A stretch of DNA of 64,000 bases from assembly GCA_964291545.2 (NCBI GenBank), contig OZ219860.1:558001-622000 (forward strand). Reading direction: 5' to 3'. Made by a program: the position numbers and the translations under genes. The notes under the pieces were generated by a model that ran no database searches, was not told the origin of the DNA, and saw nothing but the letters and a program-made list of their open reading frames with translations. This DNA is from G963667675 sp964291545 (GTDB lineage Bacteria > Chloroflexota > Dehalococcoidia > Lucifugimonadales > UBA3495). This document shows, piece after piece, positions 1 through 8,876 of this stretch (its first letter is position 1; every line of letters starts with the position of its first letter).

Positions 1-2271
1 GTCTTTGAAGCAAGAGAACTTCAACAGCCCGTCCCTCTGCGGGTCTCGAACGTACCAGTTCAGCGGATACCAAATGTCGTAGTCTATCGCCACCGCGTTT
101 CCGGCATGCTCATGATCCAGTACACGTCGGTCTAATTCTGAGACGGTCTCTTTGATGTCCTTGCTCCCTTGGGCGTATACCAGCAGCTCGTTGCTCGTGT
201 CATCGTAGGTATAGGCAGCCCGCAGCGCAGTTGCCGTGCCGAACCCCAACAAAAGGACCGCTAGCCCCAAGGCAGCCAGCGCCGAGCCGTCACGGGCTCC
301 GACATGCCTCACAAGATAGGCCGCGACCAGGGCCAGCGAGGCTACGCTGCCCACCAGCGCCCAATGTTGTAAGGAGAAGTTCGTTCCGGGGTTGGTGTAC
401 TCGTGCGCCATGTACACCGCCGCTGCCACAATTATCGCCGGGAAAACCAGCAGCAACCCTCTCGCGCCGTCCAACATACGGGACCAGTCAACCCGTTCCG
501 CCAGTTCTCCCATGAACTTACCGGCCAACACAATGAACGGCAGCGAAAGATTTACCAGGAGCCACGGCATCTTTTCGCTGGCTATCGTGTAAGCCAAGAG
601 CGTCGCCGCGGCCCAGAAAGCCAGCACCATGCCCAGCCGGTCGCGCCGTCTTACAAAATAGACCAGTCCGGCCAGCCCAAACGCCAGCGGCAACAATTCA
701 TAAACCGGCAGCCCCGTAAAATAGTAATACCAGGGCTGGTTGGCCCTGCCATAGTCCTGTTGGGCCACCCAGTAGCCCATTCCCTGCCACACTCCGCTAA
801 ATAGGCCCGACAGGTTGGTGAACGCCGTGGTGTATAGCAACGCCCACAGAAAATAGAATATGCCCGCGGCCACCAACCATCGCCCCTGTAACCAGCGCAG
901 CCCCAGGTACACCGACGCGTTGAAAGTCACCAGCAGCAACCCGCCGGCCACCAGGTAGTTTACCGGCGTCCTGTTGACGCCGGCTTCCACCGCGATTCCG
1001 GAGGGCAGGATCCCGTTAACCGTAGATGCCACGTCCACGACCCCTGTGAACAGGAAGGCGTACAACGCCGCAGCCTGGGCCGGCCATAACAGCAACAATG
1101 CCCCGGTCCGCCATGGCCGCCTCTGCCGGATTAGCACTGCAACCGCCGCCCCTGCCAGCGCCCCTGCCAGCGCCAGGTCCAGGACTGGAGGCCCAAATGA
1201 CCACGCTCCGTCCAGGGGGCGGAATATGGCCATCAAGACCGCCCCTGCAGCCGCGCAAATTACGGCTATGTACAACGCCAATTGTTTGGCTATGCCCGCC
1301 CGCGCCCGGTACAACAATGCCAGTGCCCCCACTGCAGCAACTCCCAGGACCAGCGCGTGGAACCACCAAGCTCCGTCGTACACCGGGATATTGGCGAACG
1401 GCGCGCCCCACTCCGGCGCGCCCACTATCCCTGTTGACACACCCGCGGGATTCGCCAGCGTCAGTCCCAGGGCGTCCTGGGCCAGGCTCGCCAAGGCCGT
1501 CCACTGAGGAAGTGTCAGTGTGACCAGCAACAGCAAGAATCCTGCCGGTCCGGCCAACTGAGAGGTTCCGGTGTGCCCCCGTACCCAAGCCTTCAGTTGC
1601 GGAACGGCCATCACGAACATCGCTGCGCCCAGGACAAAGGTCACGATGTACGCCGTCTCTTTGGAGGCGAACATGAACGCCAGGACCGCTGACGCCAGGT
1701 ACAAGTACCGGTGCTTGCCCTCCTCCACGTACCGCCACATCAATATCAGCAGGGACAAGGCCCAGAACGCCATCAATATGTCGTTCCGGCCGAACCGGCT
1801 GAAGTACAACATCACCGGCGATAGCGCCAGCATCGCGCCGGCCGTCAAAGCGCCCGCCCGGCCCAGGTAGCCCCGGAAGAAATATGGCAACGCCACCAAG
1901 CCCGTGCCGAAGAGCACATAGCCCAGCCGGGCGGTGAAGTCCGAGTCCCCGAATATGCGGAAGATAAGGGCCGTAAGCTCTATCTGAAACGGCCCGTGCA
2001 TCCAGGGCGAGTGAATATAGTCCGTGCCGAACACCCAGGGCCACCCGCCCAACGCCCCTGCGCTGTTGACCAGCTTCCACGAGGCGTAAACGTGGATGGC
2101 CTCGTCGTAGTGCATCGTCCGTCCGCCCAGTTCCCACAGCCGCATCCCCAGGGCCAGGACCACCAGGATGAGAAAGCCCCACTCGACCCAACCGGGCCTC
2201 CAATTTGGACGGAACCGGGCCAAGACGTTCCAGGCCCGGACCTTGCTATCGGTTCGGACTTCGTCCATCAT
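1..2271 (-). CDS. Agl23/TIGR03663-like GT39-family membrane protein, 3' end outside window
   Basis: The frame is open from tandem ATGs at 2271/2268 to the window edge (757 codons, no stop), so the C-terminus is missing. The N-terminus has a hydrophobic segment near residues 31-48, then TMHYDEAIH (D56, E57), the acidic first extracytoplasmic loop typical of GT-C/GT39 glycosyltransferases, and further on WMHGPFQIE and FSRFGRNDILMAF. This pattern fits the family annotated as flippase activity-associated Agl23 (TIGR03663), found in Chloroflexota and archaea. Near the edge a soluble part contains DIWYPLNWYVRD, also family-like. It starts inside the end of the upstream DUF2298 gene (about 25 bp overlap), so the two are probably co-translated and act together on a lipid-linked sugar at the membrane. 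The sugar and acceptor are unknown. Confidence 0.8.
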   Translation of the reverse strand, partial: MMDEVRTDSKVRAWNVLARFRPNWRPGWVEWGFLILVVLALGMRLWELGGRTMHYDEAIHVYASWKLVNSAGALGGWPWVFGTDYIHSPWMHGPFQIELTALIFRIFGDSDFTARLGYVLFGTGLVALPYFFRGYLGRAGALTAGAMLALSPVMLYFSRFGRNDILMAFWALSLLILMWRYVEEGKHRYLYLASAVLAFMFASKETAYIVTFVLGAAMFVMAVPQLKAWVRGHTGTSQLAGPAGFLLLLVTLTLPQWTALASLAQDALGLTLANPAGVSTGIVGAPEWGAPFANIPVYDGAWWFHALVLGVAAVGALALLYRARAGIAKQLALYIAVICAAAGAVLMAIFRPLDGAWSFGPPVLDLALAGALAGAAVAVLIRQRRPWRTGALLLLWPAQAAALYAFLFTGVVDVASTVNGILPSGIAVEAGVNRTPVNYLVAGGLLLVTFNASVYLGLRWLQGRWLVAAGIFYFLWALLYTTAFTNLSGLFSGVWQGMGYWVAQQDYGRANQPWYYYFTGLPVYELLPLAFGLAGLVYFVRRRDRLGMVLAFWAAATLLAYTIASEKMPWLLVNLSLPFIVLAGKFMGELAERVDWSRMLDGARGLLLVFPAIIVAAAVYMAHEYTNPGTNFSLQHWALVGSVASLALVAAYLVRHVGARDGSALAALGLAVLLLGFGTATALRAAYTYDDTSNELLVYAQGSKDIKETVSELDRRVLDHEHAGNAVAIDYDIWYPLNWYVRDPQRDGLLKFSCFKD

Positions 2272-4693
2272 CCACCGCTATGCTTGCTCCGCCGCCCCAA
2301 GCCGAAAATTCGTAAATTACTACGCCTTCCGCCTCGAAAGCGGGTTCAAGAAACTCACCGAATCCGGATATATGTTCGACTCCATACGTTGATCGCTCGC
2401 GTTTTCCCACGTACACGTATCGCACGTCGTACTCCTCCAGCAACCGCCGGACCACCCCCCCATCGCTGCTCCCGTAAATTCGTTCCACGTCCTGCGCACG
2501 GCCCGCGAACGCCGCGATTCCCCCCCTCCATTGGGACTCATGGCCCTGCCATCCCAGCACCGTGGGCAGGCCGGTTGCAGACGAAATCCTGCCGAAGTCC
2601 GAGTAAGAGGGCCCCACCGCCTCTACGATCCGTCCCCAGGAGGCTTCGTCACGCAGCCACTGGATCGCTTCGTATTCCCCGGGGTCTTGATTGCGAACAA
2701 AGGCCAGGCCATCGAGAGTGCTGCCCACCCGGGCGCTGCCTTGCTCCAACACCCCGGTGCGGTCAATCACAGCCCCTATAGGGTAGTAAGCCGACGCAAC
2801 CAGCAACACCACCACCGCCGCTCCCCAGACGTACTTCCCCAATCCATATAGCGCCCTGAAACGACTTGGGACCCTGCCGCCGGACGCCTGCGCCGGCTGT
2901 CCCCGAGATCCCCAGTAGTACAGCCCGTAGACCCCCGCCACACCCAGCACAAGCCAGGATTGGTAGTATACCTTGAACACTGTGTTCATGCGCCGGAACG
3001 CGCCGCCGAAGGCGTCGCTTACGTAGAAGAGCTCCGCTCCGGCCAGTAGGCAAAAGCCTGCTGCAACCAGCAGCAGCGGGAAGGCCGCGGCCGCTCCGCT
3101 TCCCAGCCGGACTCGCTGGGCTGCGCTGTAGACTGCTATCCCGGCGATGGCCAGCCCCGGCAATACCCACACGCCCCGCAGCGCAACGTCCCCCAACGCC
3201 GTCAATATGCCGTCCCTGGGAATGTGCAGCACGAGCACAATGCCTGACCAGATCACGATGGGCGCCGCTGCAGCAGCCAGTAGCGCTCCCGCCAGCGTTG
3301 CGTCATCCCTTGTCGGCAGCCGCAGACCCGGCAATTGCCGCACCAGAAACGCCACCGCCAGCGTGGTAAACAGCCCCATCACTATGAAAAACAAGAATGG
3401 CCGGGTGCTCACGTCCCGCAGCGGCAGTATCCCTCCGGTCTGGCCCTCCAGTTCCAGGTAGAACGGCAGGAACAAGGCCACGCCCAAGGCCAATATTGGG
3501 AGCACGAACGCCGACGCCCGCAGCGCCGTCTGCTGCAGGTCTCCGCCCGCGTCCCGGTAGCACTTGACCAGCGCCGCGACTCCCAGCAACGCCGCCAGGA
3601 GCGGCAGGTCCCAAAAGTTTATGAAGCCCGACGCCCCGATCAACAAAGCGGCCGCGACCGCTTCCACAGGGCGCCGCCGCAGCCACTCCAGCCCCAGCGG
3701 CTCCTCAGACCTGAATAGGTTCAGCGCCACGGCCAAGCCCAGCAAGAAGAAGGGCAGACTCATCATGTGCGCGTGCAGGTCGCCCAACAGGAAGCTGAAC
3801 ATGGGGAACTCGGTAATCGTGTAGTCCAGTTGCAGCCCGTTCTCGAAGGACCCGATTACCCGCGTGGCTTTCCACCACCAGTTGGGACCGTCTGGGAATG
3901 CACCAGAACCCGCTGGGCCTGCTTCCAGGCCGGCGATGCCCACCCAGCCCCAGAACCCGTCGCCACCCCAACCGCGGGAGTTAACGAACTCCAGCGCCCC
4001 CTCCAAGTTCCCAACCAGCAATATCAACGCCGGCGCGGCCAGCCCGAATCCGATCCCAGCCTTGATGCTTCCCCCAGACAGCCGTACCAGGTTGTACAGC
4101 AGGCCGAAAGCCCCGGTTGCCGCCATGGCTGGTATCAGGGGCACCGCCAGGTTGTAACCCACACTGGAAGGTATGGCTGTCAGTTTCACCAGGAAGGCCA
4201 TGATGAAGTGGCCGAAATAGTAGTAACTGATGGAATGGCCCGACAGCCACTGGTCTTCGGGGGGGAAGTACCGGCTCTGCAGCACCGCGTTCAGGAACCC
4301 GAAGTCCATCGGCTTCTCCGTTCCGTGGATCGCCGGAGCCTCCGACGTAACCCACAACCATAGAAAGAAGAAGACCAGGAACACCGCCTCGGCTGCTGCC
4401 AACGTCCGCCACTCGGCCTTAACGAACGCCCACATCTCCCTGGCAGTGCCTCTGAAGACGAGAGCGCTCACTACTGCGGCTGCGGCGGCAATAGCGATGA
4501 TGGTCCCCTGGGTGTTGGGAATCAGACGCGTCAACCCGGCAATCCACAACACGTAAGCCAGGACCACCAGGATCATTGGCTTGGCGAGGGTTAGTCCCCG
4601 ATCGGGAAGCCTGCGGAACAACACGAAGCACAGCGGCAGCGCCAGCAGGCCCAGCAGTTCTACCGTCAAGAGCCAGGTTAAAGCGTCAACCAT
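2246..4693 (-). CDS. DUF2298 / 'YYY' family multi-pass membrane protein
   Basis: 815 residues, strongly hydrophobic throughout. It carries the hallmark region GTEKPMDFGFLNAVLQ, then SISYYYFGHFIMAF and IPSSVGYNLAVPLIPA, which identify the Chlor_Arch_YYY family (DUF2298, TIGR03662). A DLHAHMMSLPFF segment follows about 150 residues later. The last 150 residues look soluble and include YEAIQWLRDEASW and VGPSYSDFGRISSATGLPTV, similar to ends of GT-C type transferases. The family has no proven reaction; its recurring partner is the Agl23-like protein encoded immediately downstream, so a role in envelope glycan or lipid-linked sugar handling is inferred. A paralogous domain forms the C-terminal half of the protein at 40164-44759. 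Start ATG at 4693 is the first in frame. Confidence 0.85.
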   Translation of the reverse strand: MVDALTWLLTVELLGLLALPLCFVLFRRLPDRGLTLAKPMILVVLAYVLWIAGLTRLIPNTQGTIIAIAAAAAVVSALVFRGTAREMWAFVKAEWRTLAAAEAVFLVFFFLWLWVTSEAPAIHGTEKPMDFGFLNAVLQSRYFPPEDQWLSGHSISYYYFGHFIMAFLVKLTAIPSSVGYNLAVPLIPAMAATGAFGLLYNLVRLSGGSIKAGIGFGLAAPALILLVGNLEGALEFVNSRGWGGDGFWGWVGIAGLEAGPAGSGAFPDGPNWWWKATRVIGSFENGLQLDYTITEFPMFSFLLGDLHAHMMSLPFFLLGLAVALNLFRSEEPLGLEWLRRRPVEAVAAALLIGASGFINFWDLPLLAALLGVAALVKCYRDAGGDLQQTALRASAFVLPILALGVALFLPFYLELEGQTGGILPLRDVSTRPFLFFIVMGLFTTLAVAFLVRQLPGLRLPTRDDATLAGALLAAAAAPIVIWSGIVLVLHIPRDGILTALGDVALRGVWVLPGLAIAGIAVYSAAQRVRLGSGAAAAFPLLLVAAGFCLLAGAELFYVSDAFGGAFRRMNTVFKVYYQSWLVLGVAGVYGLYYWGSRGQPAQASGGRVPSRFRALYGLGKYVWGAAVVVLLVASAYYPIGAVIDRTGVLEQGSARVGSTLDGLAFVRNQDPGEYEAIQWLRDEASWGRIVEAVGPSYSDFGRISSATGLPTVLGWQGHESQWRGGIAAFAGRAQDVERIYGSSDGGVVRRLLEEYDVRYVYVGKRERSTYGVEHISGFGEFLEPAFEAEGVVIYEFSAWGGGASIAVDDGRSPNR

Positions 4694-4863
4694 GGCTCAA
4701 GGGTAACAAGGGTGCAGTGTCATGAGAAGCGTTGCCACCAGGAATCGGCGGAAGTCGTAGGACGGCCGCGGCCCGTCCGGATACGCATTGTTACAGTAGG
4801 ACCCCAGGGAATGGGGGGGGTGTTGCCTGAACTGCCCCGTTCACCTTCCAGAAAATTACTTCC

Positions 4864-4890
4864 CCGTTCGCCCTGAGGTTCTCGAAGGGC
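4864..4890. repeat. REP-like palindromic repeat, copy 1
   Basis: Reads CCGTTCGCCCTGAGG followed by TTCTCGAAGGGC. It shares the core TTCG(T/C)CCTGAGG...TCGAAGGG with copies at 60488-60530 and 63378-63411. It lies between ftsY and the DUF2298 gene in the 197-bp gap 4694-4890, which otherwise shows no gene. Confidence 0.7.
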
Positions 4891-5859
4891 CTAGCGAGGG
4901 TAGATCACGGTACAAGGGGCCAGGAGTGAGTCGATGAACTGCCTGGAGTCGAAGGGCGCCAAATCCTCCAGGCTTTCACCCGTCCCAATGAACATAATAG
5001 GCACTTGGAGTTCCCGCTTGATGGCAAGGGCTATTCCCCCGCGGGCTGTGCCGTCCAGCTTCGACAGGAAGATGCCGGTGCAACCCACCGCTTCTTGGAA
5101 TGACTTGGCCTGGGCCAGTCCGTTGTGGCCTGTGGTCGCGTCCAGCGTCAATATAACCTGGTGCGGCGCCGACGGGTCCTGCCGGCTCAGCACCCGGCGT
5201 ACCTTGCGCAACTCCTCCATGAGGTTCGACTTGGTGTGCAGCCGCCCCGCGGTATCTACGATCAGCACGTCAGCGCCCCGGGCCTTGCCTGCCTGGTAGG
5301 CGTCGTAAGCCACCGCACCGGGGTCGGCGCCGGAGCCATGGCCGACTATTTCTACGCCCACCCGCTGCGCCAGGATCTCCAACTGCTCCACTCCGGCCGC
5401 CCTGAAGGTGTCCGCCGCTCCGAGAATCACCTTCTTGCCCTGCTGCTGGAGGTGATAGGCCAGCTTGGCGATGCTGGTGGTTTTCCCCACCCCGTTGACC
5501 CCCACCATGAGGATCACGTAGGGGCGTACTTCGTCGCCCGGTACCAGCGGTTCATCCGGCTCTCCCGCGTCAAGGTCCTGCACCAGCGACTCTTTCAAGG
5601 CTTCGAAGAGGTCCTTAGGATCTCCCAGCCTCTCTTGCCTGGCCCTCTTCCGCAATCCGTCGACGATCTCCAGCGACGTCTCCACTCCGACGTCCGAGGA
5701 TACCAGCACTTCTTCCAGTTCTTCCCATACCGAGTCGTCCAGGTTGGACGAACGCAGCAGGCCCATGACACGCCCCAGCCACCGCTCGCGGGTGGGCTTG
5801 ACCGCCTCGTCGGTGTTTTTTTTGGTGGCGTCCCGGTCTCTATTGAATAGGCGCAGCAT
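4891..5859 (-). CDS. ftsY: Signal recognition particle receptor FtsY
   Basis: 322 residues. FtsY is the SRP receptor GTPase that docks ribosome-nascent chain complexes at the membrane. Visible are the helical N domain (residues 20-95), the P-loop GVNGVGKTTSIAKLA, DTFRAAGVEQLE, the DTAGRLH motif, TLDATTGHNG and SKLDGTARGG, all in SRP-GTPase order. There is no M domain, which excludes Ffh. The acidic A domain is reduced to about 20 residues, as in many non-proteobacterial FtsY proteins. It follows rnc on the same strand with a 101-bp gap; the rnc-ftsY neighbourhood is common in bacteria. No clear Shine-Dalgarno was seen before the ATG at 5859. Confidence 0.97.
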   Translation of the reverse strand: MLRLFNRDRDATKKNTDEAVKPTRERWLGRVMGLLRSSNLDDSVWEELEEVLVSSDVGVETSLEIVDGLRKRARQERLGDPKDLFEALKESLVQDLDAGEPDEPLVPGDEVRPYVILMVGVNGVGKTTSIAKLAYHLQQQGKKVILGAADTFRAAGVEQLEILAQRVGVEIVGHGSGADPGAVAYDAYQAGKARGADVLIVDTAGRLHTKSNLMEELRKVRRVLSRQDPSAPHQVILTLDATTGHNGLAQAKSFQEAVGCTGIFLSKLDGTARGGIALAIKRELQVPIMFIGTGESLEDLAPFDSRQFIDSLLAPCTVIYPR

Positions 5860-5960
5860 CAGGTCACCCTGAAACAGTCAGTGATTCGTTTAGAACAGCT
5901 ATTGGAGAGTTCGGAGTATGCCATAGTCCGATGCGGCTGACGATAAAAGCCCCGGCCGCG

Positions 5961-6674
5961 CTAGCTCGACGGTCTCTCTTGGACGGTCGTCTCCAACCGC
6001 GCCAAGGCGTTCTCCGCCGCAGTCCTCTCCGCCCCGGCCTTGCTGCCTCCGCGTCCTACTCCCAGTACCTCCTCTTCCACCACCACCTCTACGGTGAACA
6101 CCGGACCGTGGTCAGGGCCTTCAGATGACAGCAGACGGTACGAAGGGGCCGATTTCCCCAGCCCTTGCACAAACTCTTGCAGGCTGGACTTGGCGTTCTC
6201 CCGGGGGATGTTTCCGCCCAGTAACTCTTCCAGTTCCGGGGCCATGGCCTGGAGAATAAATTGCCGGGCCCCGGAGTAATCCCGGTCCAGGTACACTGCC
6301 GCCACCACCGCTTCAAAGACAGCGGCCAGGGTCGATTCCCGGAGGCGGCCGCCATTGGCATCTTCACCCTTGCCCAACTTCAGGAAATCCCCCAGAGAGC
6401 ACCGCTTGGCAACCTGGGCCAGGGTATCTCCTTGCACCAGCGCCGCGCGCCCCTTGGTAAGCTCCCCTTCGCTCATGTCGGGGCAACGCCGGTACAACTC
6501 CTCAGAGACGACCAACTCCAGTACCGCGTCGCCCAGGTACTCCAGCCGCTCGTAAGAATAAGAAAGCGGCCATCCCTGCTCGTTGGCGTAGGACCCGTGC
6601 ACCAGGGCCTGTTCCAACAGCCGCCGGTCCTTAAATTCCAGTCCCAGGACGGCTTCCAGGTGGCCGCTCTTCAA
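5961..6674 (-). CDS. rnc: Ribonuclease III with one expected metal-binding Asp replaced by Ala
   Basis: 237 residues, standard length. RNase III cleaves double-stranded RNA in rRNA processing and decay. The signature YERLEYLGDAVLELVVSE is intact, and the C-terminal dsRNA-binding domain (about 155-225) starts with NAKSSLQEFVQG and ends with GGSKAGAERTAAENAL. In the second catalytic block the sequence reads LAAVFEAVVAAVYLD where E. coli has LADTVEALIGGVFLD, so the D114 position is Ala while E117 is kept. I checked this against the nucleotides (GCC GCT). Start is TTG at 6674 with AGGAG 5-6 nt upstream; that Shine-Dalgarno overlaps the stop of the preceding DsbA-like gene, so the two are coupled. 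Confidence 0.93.
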   Translation of the reverse strand: MKSGHLEAVLGLEFKDRRLLEQALVHGSYANEQGWPLSYSYERLEYLGDAVLELVVSEELYRRCPDMSEGELTKGRAALVQGDTLAQVAKRCSLGDFLKLGKGEDANGGRLRESTLAAVFEAVVAAVYLDRDYSGARQFILQAMAPELEELLGGNIPRENAKSSLQEFVQGLGKSAPSYRLLSSEGPDHGPVFTVEVVVEEEVLGVGRGGSKAGAERTAAENALARLETTVQERPSS

Positions 6675-6682
6675 TGGTTCTC

Positions 6683-7315
6683 CTAGATTATGCCGTGGGG
6701 CCAGGGGGGTTGCGGCCGCTTCAGTTCGCCCATGTGAGTGAACTCGCTCATGGCTTTGGACAGCGTCTCGTACATCTCGGCCGCCTGCTCGTCCGGGGGG
6801 ACAAACACTTTCAGGAACGCCGCCTGTCCGCCTGGAAAGACGAACGTGGGCACTCCAAAGGCCCCGTACTCTTCCACCGCCTTGGTGTGGCTGTCACCGA
6901 TTTCCCTCAGCAGATCGGGGTCTGCCAGGTCCTCCCTGAAGCGGGCCAGGTCCAGCCCTGCGCTGACCGCGGCTTCGTGAATCACCGCCTCGTCGTTCAG
7001 GTCTGCCCTGTCCTCGTGCCGGGCCCGCAGCAAGGTCATGAAGAAGGACTTGAAAGCCTCTTTCCCTTGCCGCTTGGCCGCCAAACCGGCTTGATGGGCC
7101 AGCAGCGTTCGGTCCGACCCGTCCATGATCTCAGGCTGTTCCCAGATCTTGAAGCCCTCTTCCCGACCGCTGTTGGCTTGGTTCAGGCTAAAGGGCTGCC
7201 AGTCGATGTCTACCGGCTTTCCGGTGACCTCTTCCACTTTTGCCAGCCACACGGCGGCATTGTAGACGAAGGGTCAACGGAAGTCGTAGTAGGTGGTTGC
7301 CTCTGGTTCAGACAT
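6683..7315 (-). CDS. DsbA/FrnE-like thioredoxin-fold protein with in-frame UGA at the redox site; candidate selenoprotein
   Basis: Starting at ATG 7315, which has AGGAGGGG 7 nt upstream, the frame reads MSEPEATTYYDFR, then TGA (7276-7274), then PFVYNAAVWLAKVEEVTG and on without interruption to the stop at 6683. In this DsbA/FrnE (2-hydroxychromene-2-carboxylate isomerase-like) family the residue after the YYDFR strand is the redox-active Cys in a CP motif, so the TGA falls exactly on that Cys. Later family features are intact: the helical insert and FGVPTFVFPGGQAAF (cis-Pro region). A stem-loop follows the UGA at SECIS-like distance. Read with Sec, the protein is 210 residues. The alternative is a nonsense mutation or a sequencing error. 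Neighbours are rnc and ftsY downstream. No selenocysteine machinery lies in this window. Confidence 0.65.
7241..7259 (-). promoter_or_regulatory. Candidate bacterial SECIS stem-loop just after the in-frame UGA
   Basis: In the mRNA sense the 19 nt read UGCCGCC-GUGU-GGC-U-GGCA. This forms a 7-bp stem with one bulged U and a GUGU apical loop. It starts 15 nt after the UGA and its loop starts 22 nt after it, within the spacing of known bacterial SECIS elements, which need a G in a small apical loop and often have a bulged U. The stem also codes for NAAVWLA, so part of the pairing could be chance. Confidence 0.5.
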
Positions 7316-7507
7316 CTCAGCCCCTCCTCGTGGTCGTCGTGCCTCGATTTTATCCACAGCCGCGATGCTTGTCAAAAACCTGTTGATGTTCTGAGCCTTG
7401 CCTCCATACCGACAGAACCTATTCACGGACACTGGGTTCTGGAACATATGGTGTAACCCCATCCCGACCTTGTTGCGTAGTGGAAGTATCGTTGGTCATC
7501 CCGCAGA

Positions 7508-8497
7508 TCATTGTTCGCAGACAACGCCATCTCCATCGCCGTCACGTGCACTAGGGACCATTGCCTGCGGAAACCCCCGTCCCCCGCCAGAACTCCCCTG
7601 CACCCTTGACTCCACAGCTTCTTTCGCTTCCTCGCATGACCCGTAAACTGAGATGTCCTCTTCCGACTCCCGTTCTGGCATCGTGGTCTCCGTTATGTCC
7701 GTGGCTTCAGGTTGCGTGGTCTCGTCTGCCGCAGAGATGTCCTCCGCTTCTTGAATCTCCACGCCAATCGGGTCAGTACAGGTATCCAGCATCTCGATGA
7801 TCGCTTCAGCTTCCGATTGGGTCATGGTGAGCCCCCATTCCGCCTTCACTTCCGTCCAGTCTGTTGCGTATTGGCACCAGTAGTTCTCGTTCGGGGGCCG
7901 CCAGTCCTCTGGTCCCTTTGCACCCTTTGACCGATTGGCTCCCTTGGTGACGGCGATTAGGTGGTCTGGGTTTGCCAAGTCGTTGGCGTACTCCTGCTTC
8001 TTGGCCGAACTCCACCCCCATCCCCCGGAATTGTGGGCGTTCTTCAACGGCACCAAGTGATCGATGTCGAATTCCCCGGGCGTCTCGACGTAGGTGCCGG
8101 TGAATGCACCGTACCATCGGCCTGTCGCTACACGACATTCCTTTTCAGACTCGAAGGTGACCTCAACCAAACTCTCAAGGACAAGAACCTCCTGCCGCGC
8201 GTCTTGGCAGTCTCCGTCTTCGTCGACCCAGTGCTTGTATTGGGAACGTTCGTATTCGGGGATATCTGCTCCGATTGGAGCGACGGTGATTGCAAACGTC
8301 GTTGCCGGTGTAGACGTTTCAATCGATGGTGCTGGTGTTGGGGTCGGCATTGGCGTCGCCGTCGGCGCTAGCGTTGGGGCCGGGGTAGGGGCTGGTGTTG
8401 CGGTTGGTGCCATGCCGTCGCCACACGCCACAAACACGAAGGCTCCAACCAATGTCGCCGCCAGTGGGATTATCCTGAACTGATTCCACACAGACAT
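7508..8497 (-). CDS. Secreted HNH nuclease-like lipoprotein with C-terminal Excalibur domain
   Basis: 329 residues. The N-terminus is a lipoprotein signal peptide ending in FVFVAC, so it should be lipidated and held on the outer face of the membrane. A Pro/Thr/Ala linker (roughly residues 30-60) follows. The central domain carries FDIDHLVPLKNAHNSG and NPDHLIAVTKGANRSKG, the layout of the HNH family related to GmrSD C-terminal/DUF1524 nucleases. The last 45 residues include DGDGDGVVCE, the Excalibur calcium-binding motif. A role in extracellular DNA degradation is inferred. The start at 8497 was chosen because GGAGG lies 9 nt upstream; an ATG three codons earlier abuts the GGAGG. It is monocistronic, with about 190 bp to the next gene. 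Confidence 0.85.
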   Translation of the reverse strand: MSVWNQFRIIPLAATLVGAFVFVACGDGMAPTATPAPTPAPTLAPTATPMPTPTPAPSIETSTPATTFAITVAPIGADIPEYERSQYKHWVDEDGDCQDARQEVLVLESLVEVTFESEKECRVATGRWYGAFTGTYVETPGEFDIDHLVPLKNAHNSGGWGWSSAKKQEYANDLANPDHLIAVTKGANRSKGAKGPEDWRPPNENYWCQYATDWTEVKAEWGLTMTQSEAEAIIEMLDTCTDPIGVEIQEAEDISAADETTQPEATDITETTMPERESEEDISVYGSCEEAKEAVESRVQGSSGGGRGFPQAMVPSARDGDGDGVVCEQ

Positions 8498-8753
8498 ATT
8501 CTGCATCCTCCGGTCTTTAATCGGGCCGGATTGTACCAATTAAGACGTCTACCGATATACGAGTCGCCCGCGCCCCGGCTGCCGCCCGCTAGGGCCTTCT
8601 GTCATGAATGCCATCCAACCGCTGCCTGGGCCACGGCTGAGAGAGATGCTGCGGAGGAAGATGACGTCCAGGACGTGGCCGAAGGGCATCCTATGACCTC
8701 ATTGGTTACAGGCCCCTGCGGTCTTCATGCTTTGACATCCGGAGTGGCAAAGC

Positions 8754-8783
8754 TTGGCAATTCAATCCCCCAGAATCTATAAT
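8754..8783 (+). promoter_or_regulatory. Sigma-70-type promoter for the CCA-adding enzyme gene
   Basis: TTGGCA (8754-8759), an 18-bp spacer and a perfect TATAAT (8778-8783). Predicted transcription start is near 8790, which rules out the in-frame TTG at 8754 as the translation start. Confidence 0.6.
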
Positions 8784-8876
8784 GGCCTCCACAGGAGGCC
8801 CTCCACGCCGCAGCTTCAGCACATCCCTTCCCCCCTTGGCGCACTCAAAAGTAGCCTGGATGGCGAAAAGCTGTCC

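Noticed and set aside
1016..2203. Minus-strand open frame of 395 codons
   Set aside because: Gly/Arg-rich composition without family features; it is the out-of-frame shadow of the GT39-like gene that covers 1-2271.
6683..7252. DsbA-like gene called only from the downstream start (189 codons) as a complete gene
   Set aside because: This would remove the first strand and redox site of the thioredoxin fold; the upstream start with strong Shine-Dalgarno and in-frame UGA explains the locus better.
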